Assembly: GCA_015075365.1 (NCBI GenBank)
Contig: JABTUN010000001.1
Coordinates: 248,001-312,000, forward strand
Reading direction: 5' to 3'
Source of the DNA: Verrucomicrobiaceae bacterium
Lineage (GTDB): Bacteria; Verrucomicrobiota; Verrucomicrobiia; Verrucomicrobiales; Verrucomicrobiaceae
Length of the DNA stretch: 64,000 bases
This document shows, piece after piece, positions 35,801-37,388 of this stretch. A model generated the notes under the pieces. The model ran no database searches. It worked only from the letters and a program-made list of their open reading frames with translations, and was not told where the DNA came from. The position numbers and the translations under genes were made by a program. The stretch's first letter is position 1, and each line of letters opens with the position of its first letter.

Positions 35801-37388
35801 GCCGCTGAACGGGCTTGTCTCGATTACCGGTGATGGTGGCACCGCCAGCCTGGCTGACACCTTGCTCGACGACCGCCTGGATGAAAACGGTCTCGATAAC
35901 TCGAATCTCCAGGTGGACGGTCTTCGTACCGGTTTTATCAACCTCGGTTATGGTTCCCTGCCGGTGAATACCAGTTCCACGCAGAGCTCTGGCGAAAACG
36001 GTTACGAGGCCTTCATGGACGACATCGCCGACTCCTCCGGCCTCATGACCATCGACTTTGGATTCGTCCTCTCAGGCGGCTCACCTCTCGCCAGCACCAT
36101 GAGCAACGATCTGACAAGCAGCCATTCAAATGAACCCATTTCCGCCCAGTCCGGCACCTTTGCCGCCTGGAACACGCACAACCTCGATCCGCTGGCCGAC
36201 ACGGATGCAGACGGCCTCACCAATCTCCTCGAATACGCGCTCGGCACGCCTGCGGACCACGGCCACCATGCCACGCGTCTCCGCCTGGTGCGAAACTCCA
36301 CCACCGGCCTTGTGGAGGCTGTTTTGACCCGCCCCACGCCTGCCCCGCGCGACATCCGCTACCAGATCGAAACCAGCGCCGATTTGGGCACCTGGAAGAC
36401 TCTTTCCAAAGCCCCGCGCCTCACCGTGAACAACGACGGCACCACCAACGCCAGCTACAGTGGCCTCCCGTCTGGAACCGCCTTCACAAGGCTCCGCGTG
36501 CTGCTTGATGCCGATCTCGACGGTACCGCCGAGACGGCCACCACCAGTGCGATCCACGTCTCCACCACGCTCGACGCCCTGCCCGGCCGCCAGACGCTCT
36601 CCATGCCGCTTCTGCGCCCGGCTGTGTTCACCGGTCGGGTCGAAACGGTGAACGGGGCCACCGCCGTCATCCCCAATGGCGGCCTCTCCATCCACTCCAG
36701 CTTCGAAACCGGCCGCTCCTACTTCCTCGAGGTCCTGTCGGGTCCGCAGGCAGGCACCACGCTCGACATCGACACCGCCAAATCCACTGGTAACACCCTC
36801 ACTTTCAAGGAGGAGCCTCCGGCGGCGCTCGCCGGAGCGCGCGTGGCCGTGCGGCCGCACCACACGCTGGGCGCGCTGATCCCTGCGCACACGCTCACCG
36901 GCGCCACGGATCCCGCGCAGGCGGATCGCGTCCTGTTCTTTGACTCCTCTGCCAACACCTTCCGCGTCCATTGGCTCTACAACGACGGCTTGTCCTCCAA
37001 ATGGGTGCGTGAGGGGGATGCGACGCTCGCCGACACCGCAGACCGTGTCATTCCTCCGCATGAAGGAATGCTGCTGCAAATCCGCGGCCAGTCCGCCGTC
37101 GTCACGCTCTTCGGAGAGTTGCGCACCACTCCGCAACACGTTCCCTCAGCCCCGGGCACCTCGCTGCGCGGCTCTGGCAGCGCGCTGCCGCAAACACCCG
37201 CCTATCAAAACCACTCCAGCGGCACACGCCTGCGCCTCTGGGACGGGGACACCGATCCCGCTGCCTCCGGCTATCAAAACTACCTTCTGGACTCACAAAA
37301 CCGCTGGTTCCAGCACCCTTCCGGCCTCGATGTGAGCACGCAGCCGCTCCTGAAACCCTTCCGCGCCTCCTTTATCACCCGGCCATGA
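2856..37388 (+). CDS. Giant secreted multidomain surface protein (SdrD-B / He_PIG mosaic, about 11,500 aa)
   Basis: One uninterrupted frame predicts a protein of roughly 1.1-1.2 MDa. The span is given from the first ATG; the ATG at 2979 starts a better signal peptide (MSRRIAVVLGALIFHGLVAS, cut near TALA), so it may be the true start. Order by window position: unrecognised N-terminal domain (3045-4200); two DUF11 domains (4260-4950); three SdrD-B-like domains (4953-5965); DUF11 interrupted by a kelch-like propeller (5960-7400); propeller-like segment with a PAPP-A-like insert (7400-8750); five SdrD-B (8775-10440); HAF-like repeats (10500-11550); two SdrD-B; He_PIG blocks at 12411, 19626 and 26751 separated by SdrD-B and carbohydrate-binding-like modules; NHL-like propeller (29720-30710); eleven SdrD-B (30714-36074); C-terminal modules. 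No catalytic motif, LPXTG or PEP-CTERM signal was found. Adhesive or structural surface function is inferred. It has its own upstream region and ends 9 bases from the convergent channel gene. Confidence 0.9.
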   Translation: MDLPPGHSSPISPPSAVCDQAAMSPRAAVRAGEVLSNVHYRMSRRIAVVLGALIFHGLVASTALAHNLNQRADYIGFDQETLTRMQQRQAAGQALIQQGDIVGLIMKATPSNGTPTGAGGYSTFFIPVGTQVVGAQYGRVDSAGKFIPMAMKGQSLLALGDGSVGAKAQNALKGLELGPNIVGQKSYVVDSSTGLMRGTMAGVYSDTGVFYSTDPKTAWQSWTSMGGLDGNPATTSDNILRNNSGDSITPTTRWDAEQVIAFGISSPIAPIIDPDGRGNTPWGMGSGVAGPESGYAWHFDWSYWQANASDPARMRNAVRNHGPWKRIKYPGSMIAKDAAGLRSTALGLVGVDASQIGWDLSVSNPLPPTTSWTDTTSPKAVRMAWGNLELFRPEYARVQLKINVGPGQPNSPFDSQGFLQSYADTFGGDAGGEYTNKDHLWRYYENTAVSLVSKPMVFKQASKGLVAPNEVFTFTIWFTTFGNSALTNVVIEDTLPSGIQYVSASPAPSSTSPLRWNVGTVQPNTVRSITLTVKATGTGVKTNTVCATSDQAPRSCSTDTVEVSTNALLYPDKTVTPSTANPGDLVTYTLTMLNDGPCPNAIPLLITENLPPGFTYDSLVSAKLAGSPTSAVTVNNADPSKPVMTVRAGIPSGQSLVITFKARISATQPAGVYTNQFTYEHSGKIMSTGALAPVTVGGARIGDTVFRDWDGDGIQDAEDEGLPGVTVQLYASNGTTLLKTQVTDAQGKYDFGGLSGGTYVVRTAQPASHVPTYDLDGTGTVNQTTVTISNNEQKLNVDFGYRPGGSGGVQGMIFYDEGRDGVYQSSDTGIANVTVRLYRDKDGDGVIDASTDALLNAQTSILNGSYSFTNLPLGLDYLVDVDQADADIATGVGGTPYQITTADPHRVQELEGSYTKAHFGFWREVPASIGGKVFLDANVDGVMNPGETPVANFAVSLYADTDSDGNPDANELVGTRTTDTTGFYRFDGLGAGDYLVTCDPEAAQVPDGHLISSFELSVTVAAGEASLSNDFSFFRLLTKTANRASAQAGDQIVYTLTPSYPAGEFLSGLNVTDSIPAGSTFVSAGQGGTHSNGAVTWNLGSTTAAEPGTIVTNLNLFAFRGGDTTTFWRYDSVSQSWSTRASAPGTVKDGAGLASDGVNIYALRGDNTKSFWRYNVSANTWTTLASTPGDFEKSGNRLVYLAPHFYALRGDGSTSFYRYNVTANSWGSMASFPGGNVDSGGAITTNKTNIYAVRGGGSKYFYRYNVSSNNWTRLADTPDGIKGGGSLIFDGTHIYAFRGDDRTNFYRYNISTNTWTRMASAPGTVNNGGALAFGGVSLYALRGDSSTAFWRYNTQSNTWTTMPSTPSSITSGGSLVEYGAPIPTEITTELTAANSLVNDGGTTTVQMSVGSSETSISGVTAPALAVTVTNGASATLLSGPTPSSGTVPAGGSLTFTWTYRINAGTSPGSVRFSNSAFTSSGGTTLPASASNSVLTTRPLTFTVSVNSGGGRDNIDNIASIQTNEFRGTYAVANSTSGGTGDRLLKISGTKVTDVGSTGTTQMRAIALNFDSSVLYGVDRDAATGSGADLIMVSTGSSNPAPISQWASRVVGFSSQWSTGDWSAAQALGAPDTMSAGDHETAWAPATSTSNPEYLHLGFASPVYATSVRVRETYRAPFVTGIELVEPNGTIHVMSIPADTTTAPGYYTFTFPATTYLVDEVIIRTAKSDYEEIDAVELTGTPQSSAMTALGRCVNAANPLAGALGNITVADIRGMAFDRETGELYAVHRREDGTTGNTLLDLLFKIDPATGLHVDDAFGAGLDYIPIATNTLSTPLYNIDDLTFDPGSGILYAIANDSTAGVDDLDRLVTINPATGAVTNVGRFTIGATTTYVTNVQGMAFDASGVLRVSTGSGGTSTTMNRIWTVNPTNGQCALYVSPTGTFSAYTDFEAIESPVSPVVIPPTPSNLVQTALTGSIGDLVYADSNANGVRDAGEPGVAGVRIVVSSSGTTKEATSNGSGAYRVFGLTSNGGSPWNVDVDLNTLPADWVMTTPPNLQRTLASNSTAIDDADFGIFTPAPPATAAEIRGIVWTDRDEDGVIEDGEAPLEGIAVNLYRDRNNNGALDSGDLLVRTVTTNQDGLYSMARLAPGAYLVDVLEPTLPPGMDFVSGGSAIRPVTVAALQVSSGHNYGFNHTASIGDLVFYDDDNDGVKDAGEAGIPNVRVSVFLDENANGEIEPSEIEYAIAFTNTSGIYTVGNLPAGRYVVHVSEQHVPAPPSSPNAGRYDSMLPTTGENIAVTLTAGQVLTSADFGFAELAELGGYVFNDANFSAVRDTTEAGVPNISIALAGSTSGGSLLNLSTVTDATGWYEFMVPAGTYSITFDNGDPDFPAGMTQTTTDSRHDVVITGGWELTGLNFGRAHAGALGGIVFADSNGNGVRDGGEGAVTGAVVELFDPTGSTWLDGVVVGADGSYRFGGLANGTYVIKVRVDSLSNMNGAIVTADPQAPLDGIASSTITGGSQNLNLNFGYLASNTPPPLTALCPPPRNQTLGGQYMVTRVGRDILGGQNHAQSQCIINMSPNGRWTTGARLGASTRGYVMNVLTNAWTEIPKIDASRPYAVGSDVNDDGNVVGNEKWTSSATVNVHPFFFNRATGTITRLLTPFDANPSISALPCAITRDSLHAFGTVDPDGPGVLAGQGGYWTIQTRAWTAISGLRQVLDASADGSVLLVVTTSGQGRILRGSIAAGWSTVVASFSGRLRGGKVSPDGRFVGSSETIGGMPVPFVYDTLLGTRVNLPRAGTDTLGGIIGAISDTGRVLGTLHTIGGDSRAVLWESPSAPYTTITNVLRNDGHTAADPEYSAWTLYNGGDGMSADGKTFGVYGGNPNDFEDSLIFQTIPPPNERLCLGNAVWNDLNANGLKEAGEGGASGVVLRLYTTGADGVMGGTGANADYEVMPPITTSSAGSYTFSPLGNGRYYITATPTAALPVSSGAPNLDDDSLDNDNNGRQPGGPGTLIYSPVITLQTGTESVTDGDTNANTDFTQDFGLTTGLAVGDVVWNDVDNDGLYESASGEFGVPGVQVELLNASTGAVVMTTRTGDDGIYTFGLGGAAGNYRVRIPFPPGNVALASDVVVSSDNGVDDDNNGEQPGVKGSTVTSMNFALAANTEPGGSGTTSYEKTIDFGLRDCPAFDFTPSTLPAGTQDSPYSETLGASGGTAPFVWSMSTGTLPDGLSLSTAGVISGTPVEVGVFTFTVLAVDAKGCASTKNHTLIIGCPVLTISPATLPNGIVGTVYTAQTLSVAGGRAPYLYNVTSGSLPAGLSLSNEGVLSGLPTSDASATFTVSVSDLNGCTGSQEYTIKPVCPSITVNPVLAAAGLAGSPYTQSFTATGGTTPHTFSISAGTLPDGLTLNAATGVVSGTPTASNGAGTSITVRATDAHGCSGTRTLSLKVCPVVTLADISTTIVVGTAYNQPTGAAGGAAPYVYSVSSGSLPSGLSLNTSTGVLGGTPTNTTARNFTITAVDANGCAGARAYSLAPVCPTVSVSPSTLPNPVTGVPYSEQMLASGGTAAYTWSISSGSLPAGLTLNTATGVISGTPTTLGVYTFTARAVDMYGCAGTRAHTLRTCPVLTVSPATIATATAGVSYSQAFTASGGTTPYTWSVSSGALPVGLTLNSSTGVLSGTPSATSSASFTIRATDANGCSGSSSHTMTVSCIAVSVNPSTLPAATVHTAWSQQLSVGPVSPLVGRYYSGMSFNTLVLTRDETSINYNWAGGSPHASVPANVFSVRWDGSLRATTTGSHTFQVTADDGVRLWVNNVLVIDRWLDQSATTYSANVSLTAGVLVPVRMEFYENGGDAVAQLRWSGPGFSLKTVTEWTGHTAPSYTWSVASGTLPTGVTLNPTTGMLSGTPTSTATAGFTVRATDAYGCEGTRAYTLTPSCTALTIIPTAANPSTFGTPFSQSFSASPGVAPFTWSISSGSLPAGLSLNSSTGEISGTPASVASRTFTLSVVDANGCTGSRPYTMTPACPVIAINPATLPTGMVGAAYSQTLTASNGLAPYTWAVTSGTLPAGLSLNTSTGVVSGTPTTGNGGGVSVTFRATDAQGCTATSALSLKICPVPTLSALPVAATVGTPFSQTLTTSGGVSPYVYSLVSGTLPPGLSLNSSNGTISGTPTTEISSTFTLRSTDSNGCPGTRTYTIGVSCPPITISPSTLPVGLVGSPYPGTTLTAAGGTAPYTWSITSGTLPDGLSLNPTTGILGGTPTTANGAGASITVTALDFYNCPATRSYTIQICPVVTLSPASMPPAVVGMPFTQTVNGGGSSGTYVYAVSAGTLPAGLSLDTSTGVISGTPVNEAAQTFTIRATDSFGCPGTRSYTIAPNCPVISITPATAARATVGVLYSESFNASGGTSPYTWSLAGGSLPAGLTLNSSSGVISGTPEAGNGTGTSITLRATDVYGCIMDSTVTLQVCPAMNLTPASLPAPVVGTAYSQSITTTGGTTPYVYSLTAGTLPAGLAFDAATATISGTATSTAGGTFTLSATDANGCVVTREHTLTPVCPLITVNPATLPRATAGTAYSHTVTASGGTAPHSFTVSGGTLPDGLTLDSATGVLSGTPASAGDVSFTIRATDAHNCSGTRSYVLQVCPVLTVSPANLPHALAGTAYNETLTTSGGAAPYTFTLSGGSLPSGFTLASNGEISGTSGSAGLSTAQITVTDANGCSATVSRTLRVCPVIAIGPEEASGFYVGQPYSQTMTATGGTAPYIWTVAAGSLPAGLTLGSGGVITGTPQNEDSATATFRVTDANGCTATRAYTLELGCPVITLAPVSPPTGYFNTPYAQTFTASAGTGPFTFTVTGGSLPPGLTLAPDGVLGGTPTTLGSYSFSIQALDAFGCESDVLSISMQVKTMCIGNVAFIDMNNDGIRQSTESGVPGLPMQLWSPGTNNAAENGGGDDFKVAETFTDANGLYQFTNLVPGTYYVRIPIPPLFYPASSTVRVSADNGVNNDNNGLQTAAGDPVVSPVITLSPGTEPGNAVDGDDTDCDSTIDFAFANQNPCQITNLIDNPSFEFDGLPNATGTPASLLGYNGTGTGLGANINALQWTGGVNGTSGLGEPIQRVQVLAGNNGSKVSWMESFKSRHGKRMLLLQGTNSCVSLRPAGGGGWSTVLEAGREYELSVWAANATAAEASLIWDLGANAQIFQILTGTTPGIYQYYSVPMGEMTATAIGEQQCCGFASSTTSIASMTAADYNGWTEQGGNTTAAPWRQFTYRFRVAKAATPSQIDTASIVLSGGSSTNPVATDLVYLCQVAPSATLTIGNLVWNDVNKNGVRDTGAFSEPGVGGAAVSLFRTINDTIGDADDVLLNSTITSPVGAYNFTGLIDGRYYVRVTPPSGLTATGGTVVTLDNGINNDNNGSQPGGPGTFIYSPVVALEIGTEPTNDGDTNPDTELSVDFGLFSGINIGNQLFVDANNDGAFTSGTESGAGGGVTVELLDNSGTVITSTTTNSAGQYGFTVFQPGVYRVRVPVPPASYPLASGVSDPADNGEDNDSNAIQTAGIGTAVVSPLITLTAGGEPGSTGFTNVENTIDLGFRACPFISLSPGTVAVATQGSSYGPLTFSSNGGAGGYQYSIASGALPAGITLSSAGVLSGTPAIGAAPGNYVFTVRSTDNMGCSGTQNYTLTLGCATITLNPSTLPGSTQFLPYSQGLLASGGSGPYVWTAGPSPLTGAVAWWPGEGGAAEVMLGNSGVVMNGTAFAAGKTGQAFSFDGADDFINVADHSSMRPANISVEAWINPADAAPAGDRVILAKTSNPSAMTNGYGLIQCAGTNKVRFWINANASNSGVSDFVEATVPAGAWSHVVGSYNRTNLVIYVNGAQIATKALTPVISHSNQPLVMGGSGTTAVCWQGRLDEPTVYNRALSAAEVAARHTAGNNSNNGLPTGVTLNNATGLISGTPTAVPAAYPFTVRASDSSGCLGVRSYTLMVNCPAITVSPATLADATQYTAYSDVTFNAAGGTGPYQFDITSGALPTGMSLSSTGVLGGTPGSGPGLYNFTVRARDANNCTGSRAMTLSITCPAVTLTPAALGDAQQFQPYTPVLLDGTGGTSPYTFSVVSGALPSGLSLSGAGLISGTPTATPGTYNVRIRGTDSAGCSGTRDYTMTVTCPILAITPVGLPNARQFQSYSQTLTADGGNAPYTWTLDGTPLPDGLSLSTSGVLSGTPMANPGSYSFRVIATDAFGCSAARDYSIIFDCPLISITPLTLPQATSTMPYSQQLGAAGGVGPYTWTLGGGALPSGITLSTTGLISGTTSSVGSFNFTAQATDINGCVRLQALALGVDCAAISITPASLPDATVGAPYSQQLTATGGVGAKTWSLASGAFPAGLSISSSGLISGTPTSMAGNYSVTIQATDSNNCPGTISYVLTLVCPAITATPDTVPDGIAGEAYSTTLSASGGTGPYTWSIPSGNAPPGLGLSPSGVLSGTPLASGAFSFAAQARDVYGCTGSVTVSFTANCPTLTLAPEELPWGVKGVAYSRTISSTGGVAPYTYSIVAGALPPGLTLNTASGVISGMPSAHGSFTFTVRGQDSAGCSGTRGYIIDIYGIRIGDTVWNDIDQDGDQDPEEPGVPNITLQLFSTADSIIGNADDVSIGTTITGGTGNYFFEHLAPGKYYVRITPPTALPFSSGPQVNADNRVNADNNGIQPSGKNTSTYSPVITLATPAMPASSTASNNLAPSASMAANNLAPANGGGSTILPPGDLGDNLTIDFGYREVPNQINNLLEYDMNLPSGGLPAPPSFKNPCVVNAAKLQIEDDMNGLTDISEPTNNGPIRGGALSRRMRDWDAAYDTAYDGIPMDLIQRRDSLWTRFYMDPTATGYIGKLMFDVFRVGSTSPVMGKALLSWNDGATVRTVTTSTFTLNATGSWYSMNLTWNNFLNGATALPTGSEMAGKSFLLELYLWGGDGSGYIDFDNILLEGQATCDPATLSIGDYVWADTNANGIKNPREPGLPGLTMELWRPGADNLPDTADDESVSVTQTDANGYYLFYGLPAGQYFVRIPSPNPEWPLSSPADPNDNGEDNDNNGLQPGGTGTPVRSPVINLAYNSEPGPAGTSNQEMSIDFGFSASLVIGNQIFSDNNNNGQFEPGSGETGVEGAQVELFRSMDTTVNNGDDVKMGSTLTTAADGLYSFSGLSAGRYYVKVTPPITHPRRSSSGSSGDNGIDNDNNGVTQSASGAPIYSPIINLSALTEPGNLLAPFGGNADTTIDFGLRPTFNSIGNMVFKDGNGNGRYDSGEGVGGVRVELLDSSGVFVRSTTTSTGSSTRGRYIFTNVLPGSYYVRIPASEFASGRPLVSTLSISPADPGDDGLDDDNVSGDNGIDNAFPALNGISSALITLRDDQEPLNSVSETGAFATLDDGDDPNGDMTIDFGFKASGPTATGCYHFILADSALDGTLLEAATDWTPAQPYDFAYAGNIAPVSHLDLVYDAALTRLKLDATFQQAAGKKVDALALLVSTGSNPRSAEHAVIYFDGFNRAAPRITIYRFDPALGAQSWQNAANILVSTAPGSTTAGDVLQMRVTDSGVPVRFEFVIDLSRVNNGSNWAGIGVDPLTWQGTQYGDNAGLSLRHIDLDSAPSYDAAGCLTSLTYTPSADTEGSFDTDPAGVFTIVTEPCATSSWVNLGGIVWSDVNNNGLKDATESAGVSGATVRVYNPGADNMPGGTGADADTQIGSGVVTTSTGLFNFPNLVPGKYFITMTTPLSHPAASAVASTADDDIDNDNNGIQPGGPGTLIYGPCVDLAVGAEPGSAVDGDGTSGNNTLDFGLFTGITVGDLVWNDANNNGLRDTGENGISGVQVELMHPGANNAVGGSGADADTVLQTTSTNSSGLYSFKVYSGGGHYVRITPPASRSLVSDTAVTSDNGVNNDNNGVQPGGAGSIVHSMVFTLTPGGEPGSTGITNSENTIDFGLRSCPVITISPATLPDATKAGSYSATFTATGGNSPYAWSVSSGALPAGMTLSSAGVLSSSNVTAAPAAYNFTVRAVDSSGCVVTQAMTLNVTCPALVLSPTSLSATQQGTVFSQTFTTTGGAAPYTYSRSAGSFPGGISLSSGGVLSGTITGAPATYVFTIRATDANGCTVDVPLNWQITCPVITISPATVPAATQFASYAAQTFTASGGTAPYTWSFTGTPPSGMSLSSGGILSGTPTSAPGAYNINLTVTDTNGCQTTRNVAIVVNCPAISISAPAFPTATKGVLYPDQTLNASGGTAPYQWTLAGGALPAGLSLSTGGVISGTPTAPPATYNFTARATDAVNCSSTQALSITIGCPDFIVTPATLPNAVQYAAYSQNLGVSGGVAPYTWTIASGVLPNGLVLSSGGVISGTPQALGSAIVDIRVTDAENCSKVTRYTVTVDCPPIFITPTTLPDAVRNAAYSQQLSASGGTAPYTFSKMTGSFPAGLTLTTAGLLSGTTTAAPGTYSFTIQALDADGGCPGTQGYTLSVVCPGMTISPSTFANGVVGTAYSQTLTASGGTAPYLWSRISGTLPPGLSLSTNGILSGTPTQATTASFTLEARDAFNCVATRTYTLTLNCPSISITPSSLPDGYRSAPYSQQLTTSGGAAPYTWQIIAGAPPAGLTMDASGLISGVPTTYGSAAFTVRATDANNCAVTQSFSILIKGLSLGDIVFDDSNFNGIHDNGEPGVKDVTVELWDPGSDLAIGGSGSASDLLIRSTITGPLGQYHFDNLQPGHFFIRVLPPAELAIRAANPVNLDNGVDQDNNGASQPGGPGTPVYTPVIALSTAGEPTVEDGDADTDYTIDIGLFRGMTVGNLVWQDTNDNGLREPGEPGIDGVTVEAWSTGPDGRIGGVDDDLLGSSTTAGGGLWSITHLPPGTVYARIPSAPASHPLSSSSTMLADNGVDNDDNGHQVGAGAIYSPVITLTPANEPGTSGGTYLENTIDFGLLNVTPSVYVSATQDDSIQAFDAASGLYKGALISSFGTSHTQGNGDWGDVPYSIELGPDGNWYAAHYGASNLRRISPAGADLGPVLDNSTASVSWISTFAIGPDGNFYVVDVNGNRIVRFQGPGGSTPGAPMGPAPHTFLARQGIVDLNFGPDGNLYIVIENNNLREICRHDATTGDFINTIVSETEIVDMVPGGQPIALISGIDVHQNTLYGINRADGEVFRIDLSDPGAPGLPELVATIASAGKGIVETTDIEYNTADGMLFISGFTWGKPLVGGASYISGALVRVDPSTAPTGTVSVFEVPIPTPPGPNNEIWPGPRDVFIGKPHAPLPDSVAIGSLVWNDLNANGVRDVGENGIPGVRVELWRDADGNSANGAELRIGWTFTDPNGLYYFSGQAPGVYQVVIPEWNFADGQPLAGSGYSSPVTTTLDNQMDGDDNGMQPGGNKTAVSSPLITLTPGAEPAGNGITGVENRSGGELDDHVVDANGDMTVDFGFVEPGVMSIGNLVFNDANGNGRFDSGEGEDGARVELYRWGDVPGVNLPVAQTTTANGGKYLFSNLWQGQYFVHVPASEFMVTGPLRGLFSLQGVSSGDDNVGEDSLDASNPHVTGISTGLVSLVRDNAPLNSTTETGFDATADDADDANGDLTIDFGLYRPVAIGNIVFADSNSSGAFELGEGIPDVRVEVYTDTQVPGFDSPLAFTQTDTIGRYIFDYLRPGNYIVHLPASQFQAGMPLHQRISINEGLAGDDDVGEDGVTLGDPEVTGISSLIVSVYPGAAPTDETGETGYEGSTDNQNDAAIDLTVDFGFQTPVGVGNLVYADQNGNGRADAGEGIDGVTVELYRADQTPGMGVALFTQMTSGGGRYFFDTLPSGQYIVHIPASQFEEGRPLHGMESLPGTVSGSTLDDDAPDNDNGIDDPAAAVNGISSPVITLATDTQPASASGETGLFGDIDDFDDNNFNLTIDFGFTPTNPNAVGVGNLVWRDLDGNGSYDEGEGVDGVKIQLFDASADHHSAAWLAQTTTSGGGFYLFSGLGTGDYKVFIPASEFATGKPLAGWSSKVGDGGDNGLDDDVDENGIDDAFPAANGIVSAPFHLEPDTEPVNTFGETGAQAASDDINDDNTDLTIDFGFFRSVSVGNVVFIDANYNGIHDSGEGVPDSSPVMLELYAMNAVIPFDAPLATTSTGASGAYLFEGLNPGSYFIRVAPSNFQPGGPLFNHASVLGVQTGDDHVGEDGIDNGQPQNDGILSTVFTLGPTGSPVGSQEAGFMGHTDDIDDAASDLTIDFGFVPSVQIGNLVFDDGNNDGIFDPNVELGIAGVTVELWTTASGATSPAATTTTGFNGVYNFSIAPGGYFIKIPASQFNGGPLDNRVPSRPAGTYIPITTAGDDHFAQDAYTLTSVLLDGARTPFFTVLPGMAPTAADTEFGYLSESDDFMDADGDLTIDLGFTAEPLHAGNLVFRDLDGDGHYTASDYGVPNVTVRLYRFGDDPADPATLPVDETTTQSDGSFLLTPRLAGQYFMHIPAGEFAAGRPLAGCLSIAGFGADDGVDDDADENGLDAANPALTGVSSTLFELDYGTEPLDALNGGTETGFLAATDSLNDGDADLTLDFGFTGGAPLQLMSIGNLVFHDANNNLAADPGEGVPNVWVLLYSTSSGSPATGSANFIRSTFTDASGRYLFTNLSPGTYVVHIAADNFKAAAPHRSGAPGPLFRMMSLRGTESVPSDDNTGENGLDVQNPHEIGIDSAPVTLTEFAAPTGGAESGFQGDSDDATGDNMTDLTIDFGFATRMGAGNLVFRDNNADGKFQPGVDVGIPGVTVELRHLNTAGGAVTTLASTTTATDGSFLLYAPPAVTPHRYFLHVPASQFAAGAPLDYLVPTALTANGFDDNQNQNALPASSPEITGVSTEISGDVLPGAMPVDANGHEPGYMGATDNDEDANIDLTKDLGFKPKAMMVGNLVFRDVNGNNTFDPGIDQPMSGVTVRLFQASQPVTATPVSEAVTAPNGTYMLYAQSPAAYYVHIPAEMFANGAPLNGLVSITGDGGTASLADTLLDDRLDENGLDNSNLQVDGLRTGFINLGYGSLPVNTSSTQSSGENGYEAFMDDIADSSGLMTIDFGFVLSGGSPLASTMSNDLTSSHSNEPISAQSGTFAAWNTHNLDPLADTDADGLTNLLEYALGTPADHGHHATRLRLVRNSTTGLVEAVLTRPTPAPRDIRYQIETSADLGTWKTLSKAPRLTVNNDGTTNASYSGLPSGTAFTRLRVLLDADLDGTAETATTSAIHVSTTLDALPGRQTLSMPLLRPAVFTGRVETVNGATAVIPNGGLSIHSSFETGRSYFLEVLSGPQAGTTLDIDTAKSTGNTLTFKEEPPAALAGARVAVRPHHTLGALIPAHTLTGATDPAQADRVLFFDSSANTFRVHWLYNDGLSSKWVREGDATLADTADRVIPPHEGMLLQIRGQSAVVTLFGELRTTPQHVPSAPGTSLRGSGSALPQTPAYQNHSSGTRLRLWDGDTDPAASGYQNYLLDSQNRWFQHPSGLDVSTQPLLKPFRASFITRP
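6195..6989 (+). repeat. Kelch-like six-repeat segment inside the giant protein
   Basis: Six consecutive units of about 44 residues share the pattern [FY]A[FLV]RG[DG]xxxx[FY][WY]RY[ND], followed by a W-T motif and a GG pair. Six such units could close a six-bladed beta propeller, a fold used for protein or glycan binding. The array sits between a DUF11-like half (TWNLGSTTAAEPG) and a second stretch of similar character, so it looks inserted into an Ig-like module. Confidence 0.7.
12411..17570 (+). repeat. He_PIG Ig-like block 1 (about 18 repeats) of the giant protein
   Basis: About 18 tandem units of about 88 residues each open with CPxxxxxPxxLP, continue through YSQxLxASGGTAPYTWS and LPxGLxLxxxxGxISGTP, and close with DAxGCxGTRxYTL. 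This is the putative Ig (He_PIG, cadherin-like) consensus. Each unit carries one Cys at its start and one in the DAxGC motif. The seventh unit is interrupted by a PA14-like domain at roughly 14076-14466 (it includes TADDGVRLWVNNVLVIDRW), after which the Ig unit resumes with YTWSVASG. Confidence 0.85.
19626..22655 (+). repeat. He_PIG Ig-like block 2 (about 9 repeats) of the giant protein
   Basis: Nine further He_PIG units have the same two-Cys layout. The second is interrupted at roughly 20014-20655 by a LamG/concanavalin-like domain (AVAWWPGEGG, FDGADDFINV, VEAWINP, WSHVVGSYN, GRLDEPTVYNRALSAAEV), after which the unit resumes at LPTGVTLNNATGLISGTP. The LamG motifs are clear, so a glycan- or ligand-binding role for the insert is plausible. 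Confidence 0.83.
26751..28865 (+). repeat. He_PIG Ig-like block 3 (about 8 repeats) of the giant protein
   Basis: Eight consecutive He_PIG units of about 88 residues lack any nested insert. Each starts with CP and contains an internal D-x-x-[GN]-C motif. The block is preceded and followed by SdrD-B-like domains carrying the DNGxDNDNNGxQPGG type of loop. Confidence 0.83.
30714..36074 (+). repeat. C-terminal array of 11 long SdrD-B-like domains of the giant protein
   Basis: Eleven tandem units of about 162 residues each begin with a variant of GNLVFxDxNxNGxxDxGEG (calcium-site-like acidic loop). They continue with GVTVELY, a G-x-Y-x-F strand, and [VI]H[IV]PASxF, then an acidic loop of GDDxVGEDGxD type. 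They end with NGDLTIDFGF. They are longer than the SdrD-B units elsewhere in the protein and form a recognisable subtype. Such arrays in staphylococcal Sdr proteins act as rigid, calcium-stabilised stalks. Confidence 0.85.
36075..37388 (+). other. C-terminal modules of the giant protein (DxDxDGLxNLLE module and TIGR02597-like tail)
   Basis: After the last SdrD-B unit comes a calcium-loop-like segment (DTDADGLTNLLEYALGT, near 36199-36249) followed by about 90 residues containing YQIETSADLGTWK. This module recurs at the end of the metzincin protein at 54076-58038. The last part (LSMPLLRPAVFTGRV near 36600, then RVAVRPHHTLGALIP and RVIPPHEGMLLQIRG) resembles, from memory, the TIGR02597 family of verrucomicrobial secreted proteins. 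The end LLKPFRASFITRP carries no recognised sorting signal. The TIGR02597 assignment needs a profile search. Confidence 0.6.
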
